From the NCBI RefSeq assembly GCF_038502225.1, contig NC_091355.1, forward strand, positions 13,599,001 through 13,663,000: a stretch of 64,000 nt of DNA. Direction: 5' to 3'. Position 1 is the stretch's first letter. Every line of letters begins with the position of its first letter. The position numbers and the translations under genes were made by a program. Under the pieces are notes generated by a model. That model was not told where the DNA came from. It was given only the letters and a program-made list of their open reading frames with translations, and did not search any database. The stretch comes from Cherax quadricarinatus (taxonomy: Eukaryota; Arthropoda; Malacostraca; Decapoda; Parastacidae). Shown here in pieces: positions 11,611-23,600 of the stretch.

Positions 11611-12446
11611 AAATATATTTATTTATTAACACATCGGCCGTTTCCCACCAAGGCAGGGTGGCCCGAGAAAGAAAAACTTTCATCATTCACCCTATCACTG
11701 CTTTGCCAGAGGCGCGCTTACACTACAGTTATAAAACTGCAACATTACCACCCCTCCTTCAGAATGCCGGCACTGTACTGCCCATCTTCAGGACTCAAGT
11801 CCGGCCTGCCGGTTTTCCTGAATCCTTTCATAAATGTTACCATGCTCACACTCCAACAGCACATCAAGTCCTAAAACACATTTGTCTCCATTTATTCCTA
11901 TTTAACACGCTCACACATGCTTCCTGGACGTTCAAGCCCCTCGCACACAAAACCTCCTATACTCCCTCCAAATTTTTCTAGGCTGACCCCTACTCCGCCA
12001 CCCCTCCACTACAGATTTATACTCTAGAAGTCATTCTATTTTGTTCCGTCCACTCTGTATGCCCAAACCGCCTCAACAACGCCTCCTCAGCTCTCCGGAT
12101 AATTGTTTTGGTAATCCCACATCTCCTAATCTAGAAACTACGGATTCTCTACATTATATTCATACCACACATTGCCCTCAGACACGACATCTCCACTACC
12201 TCCAGCCTTCTCCTCGTTGCAACATTCACCACCCATGCTTCACACTTATACAAGAGTGTTGGTATAACTATGCTCTCATGCATTTCCCTCTTTGCTTCCG
12301 TGGATAAAGTTCTTTGTCTCCACAGACTCCTCAGTGCACCAATGACTTTTTTCCCCTCGTCAATTCTATGATTCACCCCATCTTTCATAGACCCATCTGC
12401 TGACACGTCCACTCTCAAATATCTGAATATATTCAACTCCTCATAT
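11611..12446 (-). mobile_element. LINE-A (RTE-like) 3' fragment, diverged copy
   Basis: The minus strand encodes the region downstream of the reverse-transcriptase catalytic motif: FRYLRVDVSADGSMKDGVN, HRIDEGKKVIGALRSLWRQ, then EMSCLRAMCG, in the same order as in the copies at 58485 and 61532. It is followed by the family 3' untranslated region containing AAGGCAGGGTGGCCCGA. Stops and substitutions show it is an old, dead copy. It is 5'-truncated, and its broken end meets AT repeats near 12440. The plus-strand open frame over 11529-11981 is an antisense shadow. Confidence 0.85.
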
Positions 12447-12530
12447 ATATATATATGCAAAACAACCACTCTGAAAGAATAGAGAAATTCCAAGCGCTTT
12501 CGTGAAATCACCTGTTTACTGTGATCTTAT

Positions 12531-12533
<3 letters not shown>
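12447..12533. mobile_element. Dispersed element fragment (AAATTCCAAGCGCTTTCGTG type)
   Basis: The block AACCACTCTGAAAGAATAG followed by AAATTCCAAGCGCTTTCGTG is echoed at 13590-13690 and, in part, at 37190 and 27640-27740, indicating a non-coding interspersed family associated with TA microsatellites. Confidence 0.5.

Positions 12534-12621
<88 letters not shown>
12534..12621. repeat. (TA)n microsatellite
   Basis: About 88 bp of perfect TA dinucleotides, flanked on both sides by pieces of the CTTTCGTG-type dispersed element (right flank AGGCCTTTCGTG). Confidence 0.97.
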
Positions 12622-12623
<2 letters not shown>

Positions 12624-12970
12624 AAACGACCACGGAGAGAGATGAATAATAGCTCTAGGCCTTTCGTGTTGCAATCACCCCATCATCAGGAGGTTGCAAA
12701 GCTGCAGAAATGAGCAAGAAATTTCAGCAAATTCGTTCTAAGGGACACTTTGTTTGGTCTAGACATTTATTTATTTTTTAAACTTTGTTATTTATCTTGA
12801 CATAAACAGTGGCAGTGCGTAAAAACTCACGATATCTTCGAAAGGATTTTTGACAGAAGGAAAACCACACAACACTGTTAAGCTGGATATAATTTGGCAT
12901 AAAATTTACAGACTTTTTTTTTTTTTTATCTTTTTGATATAACTGTTGAGTCAAATATCAGAATAACACG
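12622..12970. other. Unannotated interval downstream of the putative gene
   Basis: Starts with a dispersed-element fragment (to about 12720), then AT-rich sequence with a short poly-T. No coding signal. Confidence 0.4.
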
Positions 12971-12986
12971 CGCGGTTGATGGATAT

Positions 12987-12992
12987 TTTATT
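12987..12992 (-). terminator. Putative polyadenylation signal of the minus-strand gene
   Basis: The minus strand reads AATAAA here, about 184 bp downstream of the TGA at 13176-13178, and is followed by a GT-rich stretch (GCGCGTGTTATTCTG). It supports 13176-13259 as the terminal coding exon, but AATAAA is common in AT-rich DNA, so it is supporting evidence only. Confidence 0.4.
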
Positions 12993-13175
12993 CTATAAAG
13001 ATGACACACTTGATGTATGAGAGCAGAGAATTAAATTATCCTCCCATGGCGAGCTTCTCAAACTGATTTACTTCTTTGCTGTAGAGGTTGAAGATGTTAA
13101 TGCCCCTTTACCCCCATCTTTAATACCCCCACCCCGGGGCACGTATTGTGGCTTGCGGCAGGCAGCGGGGTGAAG

Positions 13176-13259
13176 TCAACGTGGTGCCAGTATGATAACG
13201 TCACCAGGACGTACCAACAGGTCTGAGGCGCGAGGCAGACAGATGGACTCCCACACCAC
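13176..13259 (-). CDS. Putative terminal coding exon of an unrecognised gene
   Basis: Read on the minus strand after an acceptor (TGTGTATTCCAG at 13260-13271). It is open in phase 0 for 27 codons and then TGA (13176-13178). It starts VVWESICLPR and ends LVRPGDVIILAPR. The exon is a GC-rich island in AT-rich surroundings, and the phase matches the preceding candidate exon (14534-14646), which ends in phase 0 with a good donor. A polyadenylation signal follows about 184 bp later. It would be the C-terminus of the same protein as the exons at 36664 and 38805. No domain is recognised. Alternatively it is chance; the case rests on boundaries, phase and composition, with no homology. Confidence 0.45.
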   Translation of the reverse strand: MVWESICLPRASDLLVRPGDVIILAPR

Positions 13260-13450
13260 CTGGAATACACATATATACACGGTATCTTCAGTAATACTCT
13301 GCCTTTATTCATGATTAAAATATGTAGAGACCTTTTATCGTTTAATGAAGATATTTAAAAAGAAAAGATAAAAGCATTTAAAAATATTTTTCCTATCTAT
13401 ATATACACAACACGCAAAATTATCACTAGTTGTATCAACTGTTTAATCTT

Positions 13451-13461
13451 ATGTATGTATG

Positions 13462-13551
<90 letters not shown>
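13451..13551. repeat. (TATG)n/(TA)n microsatellite
   Basis: A short GTAT tetranucleotide run followed by about 80 bp of TA. It would lie in the intron between 13259 and 14534 of the putative gene. Confidence 0.96.
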
Positions 13552-13553
<2 letters not shown>

Positions 13554-13700
13554 TAATATTAGGGTAAACCGGTGATATTACAATATATAAAATAACTACA
13601 TTGAAAAAAATAGCAAAATTCCAAGCTCTTTCGTGATTTCCTTGATAATGTGAGGTATTAGTTAAGCTCTTGGAATTTCATTATTTTTTCCACTATGGTT
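13552..13700. mobile_element. Dispersed element fragment with imperfect inverted repeats
   Basis: AAATTCCAAGCTCTTTCGTG near 13615 has a partly complementary AGCTCTTGGAATTTC near 13665. It is related to the fragment at 12447. Non-coding. Confidence 0.5.
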
Positions 13701-14533
13701 ATTATGCCTTTAATGCAACTGTTGGGAGGTGTAGGCTGGCAGAAGACGAAGATGCTTGCACCAAAAATATTATATGTCACCCTGACGTGATTTAAATATT
13801 CTATTTCTACAACATCATATTTCATAAATGTATTAATTAGTGTGTAAGTGTACTTTATTACGTAATATGATACTCAGAGTTCAAAGGATACATTAATAAC
13901 ATAAAGACTTTGGAATATTAATTACAATAAATTAAAGAAGAGTACATTATATGGAGTGTAATATATCCTTTGTTAAAGACTGTATAGTACAGTACAGTGG
14001 AACCAACACTGCTGAGCGTGAGGCATGGGTTTTAAACGTTGCAGCTTGAGGCAGCGAAGAGTCATATTTAAAAGCTGACGTGGTGTGTTGGTCGTGTTTA
14101 TAGTTAGTGTGAAAAGTTAGCAAAGACACTCAGCTTTTATTAGTTTTATCTAGACGCAGAGGTCGGGGAACCTGGGTAAATTACCTCAAATAGAGTAAAA
14201 ATGAAAATTTCGGGGGCAATGGAGACTCAAGAAAAAATATAAATAAAATTGCAAAAATATATAATTTAGTAAGCGAGGCAAATTATGAAAGTTATATTTT
14301 TTCAAACAAATAATTTTTTAGTCTAGTGGGTAAGCTGTACACAAATTTGTTTTGGGGAAATAGCCAAAAAAAGTTCGCCAACCACTGATTCTATAGTCAT
14401 CAAGGTAGATATTAAGGTACGTGTTACCTAGAACTAGCGGAAAAAATTGCACTGCTCTATTAGTAATGCTTAGAGCCGGCACGGAGGCTTACCTGCTCTT
14501 TTGGTTGTCTCTAGAACCACAAAAGCGACTGAC
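13701..14533. other. Probable intron sequence
   Basis: AT-rich, no gene or repeat family recognised. It lies between the two most 3' candidate exons of the putative minus-strand gene. Confidence 0.4.
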
Positions 14534-14646
14534 CTGTTCTGTTGGGCGTGTCCTGGTGACGGAGAGGAGGATGGGACGCGTGGGTGTGGCTCTGATGTGG
14601 CCAACAGATTGTAGACCAAGACACGCTTCTGTCTCCACCCGACGTG
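14534..14646 (-). CDS. Putative internal coding exon of an unrecognised gene
   Basis: On the minus strand a pyrimidine-rich acceptor (CTCTGGTCACACTCCCAG, 14647-14664) opens a 113-nt exon ending at a consensus-like donor, CAG|GTCAGT (14533-14528). Entered in phase 1, as required by the exon at 36664-36868, it reads RRVETEACLGLQSVGHIRAT and then ILLSVTRTRPTEQ, ending exactly in phase 0 as the next exon needs. All three frames are open in so short an exon, so openness alone is weak evidence. Phase agreement on both sides is the main support. It lies 22 bp from the edge of the 12.3-kb satellite. Function unknown. Confidence 0.45.
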
Positions 14647-14668
14647 CTGGGAGTGTGACCAGAGGTGT

Positions 14669-17600
14669 TACTGATAGATGGTGGTGTGTTGTTGATAGAT
14701 GGTGGTGTGTTGTTGATAGATGGTGGTGTGTTGGTGAGTGATAGATGGTGGTGTGTTGGTAAGTGATGGTGTGTTGCTGAGTGATAGATGGTGGTGCGTT
14801 GCTGAGTGATAGATGGTGGTGTGTTGGTGAATGATAGATGGTGGTGTGTTGGTGAATGATAGATGGTGGTGTGTTGGTGAGTGATAGATGGAGGTGTGTT
14901 GGTGAATGATAGATGGTGGTGTGTTGGTGAATGATAGATGGTGGTGTGTTGGTGAATGATAGATGGTGGTGTGTTGGTGAGTGATAGATGGAGGTGTGTT
15001 GGTGAATGATAGATGGTGGTGTGTTGGTGAATGATAGATGGTGGTGTGTTGGTGAATGATAGATGGAGGTGTGTTGGTGAGTGATAGATGGAGGTGTGTT
15101 GGTGAATGATAGATGGTGGTGTGTTGGTGAATGATAGATGGTGGTGTGTTGGTGAGTGATAGATGGTGGTGTGTTGGTGAGTGATAGATGGTGTGTTGGT
15201 GAGTGATAAATGGTGGTGTGTTGGTGAGTGATAGATGGTGGTGTGTTGGTGAGTGATGGTGCTGTGTTGGTGAATGATGGTGTGTTGGTGAGTAATAGGA
15301 GCTGTGCTTGTGAGGGATGGTGGTGTGTTGGTGAGAGGTAGATGGTGGTGTGTTGGTGAGAGGTAGATGGTGGTATGTTGGTGAGCGATAGATGGTGGTG
15401 TGTTGGTGAGTGATGGTGCTGTGTTGGTGAATGATGGTGTGTTGGTGAGTAATAGGAGCTGTGCTTGTGAGGGATGGTGGTGTGTTGGTGAGTGATAGAT
15501 GGCGTGTTGGTGAGTGATAGATGGTGATGTGTTGGTGAGTGATAGATGGTGGTGTGTTGGTGAGTGATAGATGGTGTGTTGGTGAGTGATAGATGGTGGT
15601 GTGTTGGTGAGTGATAGATGGTGATGTGTTGGTGAGTGATAGATGGTGTGTTGGTGAGTGATAGATGGTGGTGTGTTGGTGAGTGATAGATGGTGGTGTG
15701 TTGGTGAGTGATAGATGGTGGTGTGTTGGTGAGTGATAGATGGCGTGTTGGTGAGTGATAGATGGTGGTGTGTTGGTGAGTGATAGATGGTGGTGTGTTG
15801 GTGAGTGATAGATGGTGGTGTGTTGGTGAGTGATAGATGGTGGTGTGTTGGTGAGTGATAGATGGTGGTGTGTTGGTGAGTGATAGATGGTGGTGTGTTG
15901 GTGAGTGATAGATGGTGGTGTGTTGGTGAGTGATAGATGGTGGTGTGTTGGTGAGTGATAGATGGCGTGTTGGTGAGTGATAGATGGTGGTGTGTTGGTG
16001 AGTGATAGATGGTGGTGTGTTGGTGAGTGATAGATGGTGGTGTGTTGGTGAGTGATAGATGGTGGTGTGTTGGTGAGTGATAGATGGTGGTGTGTTGGTG
16101 AGTGATAGATGGTGGTGTGTTGGTGAGTGATAGATGGTGGTGTGTTGGTGAGTGATAGATGGTGGTGTGTTGGTGAGTGATAGATGGTGGCGTGTTGGTG
16201 AGTGATAGATGGTGGTGTGTTGGTGAGTGATAGATGGTGGTGTGTTGGTGAGTGATAGATGGCGTGTTGGTGAGTGATAGATGGTGGTGTGTTGGTGAGT
16301 GATAGATGGTGGTGTGTTGGTGAGTGATAGATGGTGGTGTGTTGGTGAGTGATAGATGGTGGTGTGTTGGTGAGTGATAGATGGCGTGTTGGTGAGTGAT
16401 AGATGGCGTGTTGGTGAGTGATAGATGGTGGTGTGTTGGTGAGTGATAGATGGCGTGTTGGTGAGTGATAGATGGTGGTGTGTTGGTGAGTGATAGATGG
16501 TGGTGTGTTGGTGAGTGATAGATGGTGGTGTGTTGGTGAGTGATAGATGGTGGTGTGTTGGTGAGTGATAGATGGTGGTGTGTTGGTGAGTGATAGATGG
16601 TGGTGTGTTGGTGAGTGATAGATGGTGGTGTGTTGGTGAGAGGTAGATGGTGGTGTGTTGGTGAGTGATAGATGGTGGTGTGTTGGTGAGTGATAGATGG
16701 TGGTGTGTTGGTGAGTGATAGATGGTGGTGTGTTGGTGAGTGATAGATGGTGGTGTGTTGGTGAGTGATAGATGGTGGTGTGTTGGTGAGTGATAGATGG
16801 TACAGTGTTGGTGAGTGATAGATGGTGGTGTGTTGGTGAGTGATAGATGGTGGTGTGTTGGTGAGTGATAGATGGCGGTGTGTTGGTGAGTGATAGATGG
16901 TGGTGTGTTGGTGAGTGATAGATGGTGGTGTGTTGGTGAGTGATAGATGGTGGTGTGTTGGTGAGTGATAGATGGTGGTGTGTTGGTGAGTGATAGATGG
17001 TGGTGTGTTGGTGAGTGATAGATGGTGGTGTGTTGGTGAGTGATAGATGGTGGTGTGTTGGTGAGTGATAGATGGTGGTGTGTTGGTGAGTGATAGATGG
17101 TGGTGTGTTGGTGAGTGATAGATGGTGGTGTGTTGGTGAGTGATAGATGGTGGTGTGTTGGTGAGTGATAGATGGTGGTGTGTTGGTGAGTGATAGATGG
17201 TGGTGTGTTGGTGAGTGATAGATGGTGGTGTGTTGGAGAGTGATAGATGGTGGTGTGTTGGTGAGTGATAGATGGTGGTGTGTTGGTGAGTGATAGATGG
17301 TGGTGTGTTGGTGAGTGATAGATGGTGGTGTGTTGGTGAGTGATAGATGGTGGTGTGTTGGTGAGTGATAGATGGTGGTGTATTGGAGAGTGATAGATGG
17401 TGCAGTGTTGGAGAGTGATAGATGGTGGTGTGTTGGTGAGTGATAGATGGTGGTGTGTTGGTGAGTGATAGATGGTGGTGTGTTGGTGAGTGATAGATGG
17501 TGGTGTGTTGGTGAGTGATAGATGGTGCAGTGTTGGTGAGTGATAGATGGTGGTGTGTTGGTGAGTGATAGATGGTGGTGTGTTGGTGAGTGATAGATGG

Positions 17601-20600
17601 TGCAGTGTTGGTGAGTGATAGATGGTGGTGTGTTGGTGAGTGATAGATGGTGGTGTGTTGGTGAGTGATAGATGGTGGTGTGTTGGTGAGTGATATATGG
17701 TGGTGTGTTGGAGAGTGATAGATGGTGGTGTGTTGGTGAGTGATAGATGGTGCAGTGTTGGAGAGTGATAGATGGTGGTGTGTTGGTGAGTGATAGATGG
17801 TGGTGTGTTGGTGAGTGATAGATGGTGGTGTGTTGGTGAGTGATAGATGGTGGTGTGTTGGTGAGTGATAGATGGTGGTGTGTTGGTGAGTGATAGATGG
17901 TGGTGTGTTGGTGAGTGATAGATGGTGGTGTGTTGGTGAGTGATAGATGGTGGTGTGTTGGTGAGTGATAGATGGTGGTGTGTTGGTGAGTGATAGATGG
18001 TGGTGTGTTGGTGAGTGATAGATGGTGGTGTGTTGGTGAGTGATAGATGGTGGTGTGTTGGTGAGTGATAGATGGTGGTGTGTTGGTGAGTGATAGATGG
18101 TGGTGTGTTGGTGAGTGATAGATGGTGGTGTGTTGGTGAGTGATAGATGGTGGTGTGTTGGTGAGTGATAGATGGTGGTGTGTTGGTGAGTGATAGATGG
18201 TGATGTGTTGGTGAGTGATAGATGGTGGTGTGTTGGTGAGTGATAGATGGTGCAGTGTTGGTGAGTGATAGATGGTGGTGTGTTGGTGAGTGATAGATGG
18301 TGGTGTGTTGGTGAGTGATAGATGGTGGTGTGTTGGTGAGTGATAGATGGTGGTGTGTTGGTGAGTGATAGATGGTGGTGTGTTGGTGAGTGATAGATGG
18401 CGTGTTGGTGAGTGATAGATGGTGGTGTGTTGGTGAGTGATAGATGGTGGTGTGTTGGTGAGTGATAGATGGTGGTGTGTTGGTGAGTGATAGATGGTGG
18501 TGTGTTGGTGAGTGATAGATGGTGGTGTGTTGGTGAGTGATAGATGGTGCAGTGTTGGTGAGTGATAGATGGTGGTGTGTTGGTGAGTGATAGATGGTGG
18601 TGTGTTGGTGAGTGATAGATGGTGCAGTGTTGGTGAGTGATAGATGGTGGTGTGTTGGTGAGTGATAGATGGTGCAGTGTTGGTGAGTGATAGATGGTGG
18701 TGTGTTGGTGAGTGATAGATGGTGGTGTGTTGGTGAGTGATAGATGGTGGTGTGTTGGTGAGTGATAGATGGTGGTGTGTTGGTGAGTGATAGTGTTGGT
18801 GAGTGATAGATGGTGGTGTGTTGGTGAGTGATAGATGGTGGTGTGTTGGTGAGTGATAGATGGTGGTGTGTTGGTGAGTGATAGATGGCGTGTTGGTGAG
18901 TGATAGATGGTGGTGTGTTGGTGAGTGATAGATGGTGTGTTGGTGAGTGATAGATGGTGGTGTGTTGGTGAGTGATAGATGGTGGTGTGTTGGTGAGTGA
19001 TAGATGGTGGTGTGTTGGTGAGTGATAGATGGTGGTGTGTTGGTGAGTGATAGATGGTGGTGTGTTGGTGAGTGATAGATGGTGGTGTGTTGGTGAGTGA
19101 TAGATGGTGGTGTGTTGGTGAGTGATAGATGGTGGTGTGTTGGTGAGTGATAGATGGTGGTGTGTTGGTGAGTGATAGATGGTGGTGTGTTGGTGAGTGA
19201 TAGATGGCGTGTTGGTGAGTGATAGATGGTGGTGTGTTGGTGAGTGATAGATGGTGGTGTGTTGGTGAGTGATAGATGGCGTGTTGGTGAGTGATAGATG
19301 GTGGTGTGTTGGTGAGTGATAGATGGCGTGTTGGTGAGTGATAGATGGTGGTGTGTTGGTGAGTGATAGATGGTGGTGTGTTGGTGAGTGATAGATGGTG
19401 GTGTGTTGGTGAGTGATAGATGGTGGTGTGTTGGTGAGTGATAGATGGTGGTGTGTTGGTGAGTGATAGATGGCGTGTTGGTGAGTGATAGATGGTGGTG
19501 TGTTGGTGAGTGATAGATGGTGGTGTGTTGGTGAGTGATAGATGGTGGTGTGTTGGTGAGTGATAGATGGTGGTGTGTTGGTGAGTGATAGATGGTGGTG
19601 TGTTGGTGAGTGATAGATGGTGGTGTGTTGGTGAGTGATAGATGGTGGTGTGTTGGTGAGTGATAGATGGTGGTGTGTTGGTGAGTGATAGATGGTGGTG
19701 TGTTGGTGAGTGATAGATGGTGGTGTGTTGGTGAGTGATGGTGATGTGTTGGTGAGTGATAGATGGTGGTGTGTTGGTGAGTGATAGATGGTGGTGTGTT
19801 GGTGAGTGATAGATGGTGGTGTGTTGGTGAGTGATAGATGGTGGTGTGTTGGTGAGTGATAGATGGTGGTGTGTTGGTGAGTGATAGATGGTGGCGTGTT
19901 GGTGAGTGATAGATGGTGGTGTGTTGGTGAGTGATAGATGGTGGTGTGTTGGTGAGTGATAGATGGTGGTGTGTTGGTGAGTGATAGATGGTGGTGTGTT
20001 GGTGAGTGATAGATGGTGGTGTGTTGGTGAGTGATAGATGGTGGCGTGTTGGTGAGTGATAGATGGTGGTGTGTTGGTGAGTGATAGATGGTGGTGTGTT
20101 GGTGAGTGATAGATGGTGGTGTGTTGGTGAGTGATAGATGGTGGTGTGTTGGTGAGTGATAGATGGTGGTGTGTTGGTGAGTGATAGATGGTGGTGTGTT
20201 GGTGAGTGATAGATGGTGGTGTGTTGGTGAGTGATAGATGGTGGTGTGTTGGTGAGTGATAGATGGTGGTGTGTTGGTGAGTGATAGATGGTGGTGTGTT
20301 GGTGAGTGATAGATGGTGGTGTGTTGGTGAGTGATAGATGGTGGTGTGTTGGTGAGTGATAGATGGTGGTGTGTTGGTGAGTGATAGATGGTGGTGTGTT
20401 GGTGAGTGATAGATGGTGGTGTGTTGGTGAGTGATAGATGGTGGTGTGTTGGTGAGTGATAGATGGTGGTGTGTTGGTGAGTGATAGATGGTGGTGTGTT
20501 GGTGAGTGATAGATGGTGGTGTGTTGGTGAGTGATAGATGGTGGTGTGTTGGTGAGTGATAGATGGTGGTGTGTTGGTGAGTGATAGATGGTGGTGTGTT

Positions 20601-23600
20601 GGTGAGTGATAGATGGTGGTGTGTTGGTGAGTGATAGATGGTGGTGTGTTGGTGAGTGATAGATGGTGCAGATAGATGGTGGTGTGTTGGTGAGTGATAG
20701 ATGGTGGTGTGTTGGTGAGTAGATGGTGGTGTGTTGGTGAGTGATAGATGGTGTTGGTAAGTGATGGTGTGTTGGTGAGTGATAGATGGTGGTGTGTTGG
20801 TGAGTGATAGATGGTGGTGTGTTGGTGAGTGATAGATGGTGGTGTGTTGGTGAGTGATAGATGGTGGTGTGTTGGTGAGTGATAGATGGTGGTGTGTTGG
20901 TGAGTGATAGATGGTGGTGTGTTGGTGAGTGATAGATGGTGGTGTGTTGGTGAGTGATAGATGGTGGTGTGTTGGTGAGTGATAGATGGTGGTGTGTTGG
21001 TGAGTGATAGATGGTGGTGTGTTGGTGAGTGATAGATGGTGGTGTGTTGGTGAGTGATAGATGGTGGTGTGTTGGTGAGTGATAGATGGCGTGTTGGTGA
21101 TGATGGTGGTGTGTTGGAGAGTGATAGATGGTGGTGTGTTGGTGAGTGATAGATGGTGGTGTGTTGGTGAGTGATAGATGGTGTGTTGGTGAGTGATAGA
21201 TGGTGAGTGATAGATGGTGGTGTGTTGGTGAGTGATAGATGGTGGTGTGTTGGTGAGTGATAGATGGTGGTGTGTTGGTGAGTGATAGATGGTGGTGTGT
21301 TGGTGAGTGATAGATGGTGGTGTGTTGGTGAGTGATAGATGGTGGTGTGTTGGTGAGTGATAGATGGTGGTGTGTTGGTGAGTGATAGATGGTGGTGTGT
21401 TGGTGAGTGATAGATGGTGGTGTGTTGGTGAGTGATAGATGGTGGTGTGTTGGTGAGTGATAGATGGTGGTGTGTTGGTGAGTGATAGATGGTGGTGTGT
21501 TGGTGAGTGATAGATGGTGTGTTGGTGAGTGATAGATGGTGGTGTGTTGGTGAGTGATAGATGGTGGTGTGTTGGTGAGTGATAGATGGTGGTGTGTTGG
21601 TGAGTGATAGATGGTGGTGTGTTGGTGAGTGATAGATGGTGGGTGTGATAGATGGTGAGTGATAGATGGTGGTGTGTTGGTGAGTGATAGATGGTGGTGT
21701 GTTGGTGAGTGATAGATGGTGGTGTGTTGGTGAGTGATAGATGGTGGTGTGTTGGTGAGTGATAGATGGTGGTGTGTTGGTGAGTGATAGATGGTGGTGT
21801 GTTGGTGAGTGATAGATGGTGGTGTGTTGGTGAGTGATAGATGGTGGTGTGTTGGTGAGTGATAGATGGTGGTGTGTTGGTGAGTGATAGATGGTGGTGT
21901 GTTGGTGAGTGATAGATGGTGGTGTGTTGGTGAGTGATAGATGGTGGTGTGTTGATAGATGGTGGTGTGTTGGTGAGTGATAGATGGTGGTGTGTTGGTG
22001 AGCGATAGATGGTGGTGTGTTGGTGAGTGATAGATGGTGGTGTGTTGGTGAGTGATAGATGGTGGTGTGTTGGTGAGTGATAGATGGTGGTGTGTTGGTG
22101 AGTGATAGATGGTGGTGTGTTGGTGAGTGATAGATGGTGGTGTGTTGGTGAGTGATAGATGGTGGTGTGTTGGTGAGTGATAGATGGTGGTGTGTTGGAG
22201 AGTGATAGATGGTGGTGTGTTGGTGAGTGATAGATGGTGGTGTGTTGGTGAGTGATAGATGGTGGTGTGTTGGTGAGTGATAGATGGTGGTGTGTTGGTG
22301 AGTGATAGATGGTGGTGTGTTGGTGAGTGATAGATGGTGGTGTGTTGGTGAGTGATAGATGGTGGTGTGTTGGTGAGTGATAGATGGTGGTGTGTTGGTG
22401 AGTGATAGATGGTGGTGTGTTGGTGAGTGATAGATGGTGGTGTGTTGGTGAGTGATAGATGGTGGTGTGTTGGTGAGTGATAGATGGTGGTGTGTTGGTG
22501 AGTGATTGGTGTGTTGGTTAGTGATAGATGGTGGTGTGTTGGTGAGTGATAGATGGTGGTGTGTTGGTGAGTGATAGATGGCGTGTTGGTGAGTGATAGA
22601 TGGTGGTGTGTTGGTGAGTGATAGATGGTGGTGTGTTGGTGAGAGGTAGATGGTGGTGTGTTGGTGAGTGATAGATGGTGGTGTGTTGGTGAGTGATAGA
22701 TGGTGGTGTGTTGGTGAGTGATAGATGGTGGTGTGTTGGTGAGTGATAGATGGTGGTGTGTTGGTGAGTGATAGATGGTGGTGTGTTGGTGAGTGATAGA
22801 TGGTGGTGTGTTGGTGAGTGATAGATGGTGGTGTGTTGGTGAGTGATAGATGGTGGTGTGTTGGTGAGTGATAGATGGTGGTGTGTTGGTGAGCGATAGA
22901 TGGTGGTGTGTTGGTGAGTGATAGATGGTGGTGATAGATGGTGGTGTGTTGGTGAGTGATAGATGGTGGTGTGTTGGTGAGTGATAGATGGTGTGTTGGT
23001 GAGTGATAGATGGTGGTGTGTTGGAGTGAGAGTGATAGATGGTGGTGTGTTGGTGAGTGATAGATGGTGGTGTGTTGGTGAGTGATAGATGGTGGTGTGT
23101 TGGTGAGTGATAGATGGTGGTGTGTTGGTGAGTGATAGATGGTGGTGTGTTGGTGAGTGATAGATGGTGGTGTGTTGGTGAGTGATAGATGGTGGTGTGT
23201 TGGTGAGTGATAGATGGTGGTGTGTTGGTGAGTGATAGATGGTACAGTGTTGGTGAGTGATAGATGGTGAGTGATAGATGGTGGTTGGTGAGTGATAGAT
23301 GGTGGTGTGTTGGTGAGTGATAGATGGTGGGGTGTTGGTGAGTGATAGATGGTGGTGTGTTGGTGATAGATGGATGGTGGTGTGTTGGTGAGTGATAGAT
23401 GGTGGTGTGTTGGTGAGTGATAGATGGTGGTGTGTTGGTGAGTGATAGATGGTGGTGTGTTGGTGAGTGATAGATGGTGGTGTGTTGGTGAGTGATAGAT
23501 GGTGGTGTGTTGGTGAGTGATAGATGGTGGTGTGTTGGTGAGTGATAGATGGTGGTGTGTTGGTGAGTGATAGATGGTGGTGTGTTGGTGAGTGATAGAT

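Noticed and set aside
11529..11981. 150-codon plus-strand frame as a gene
   Set aside because: Antisense to the LINE-A 3' fragment on the minus strand.
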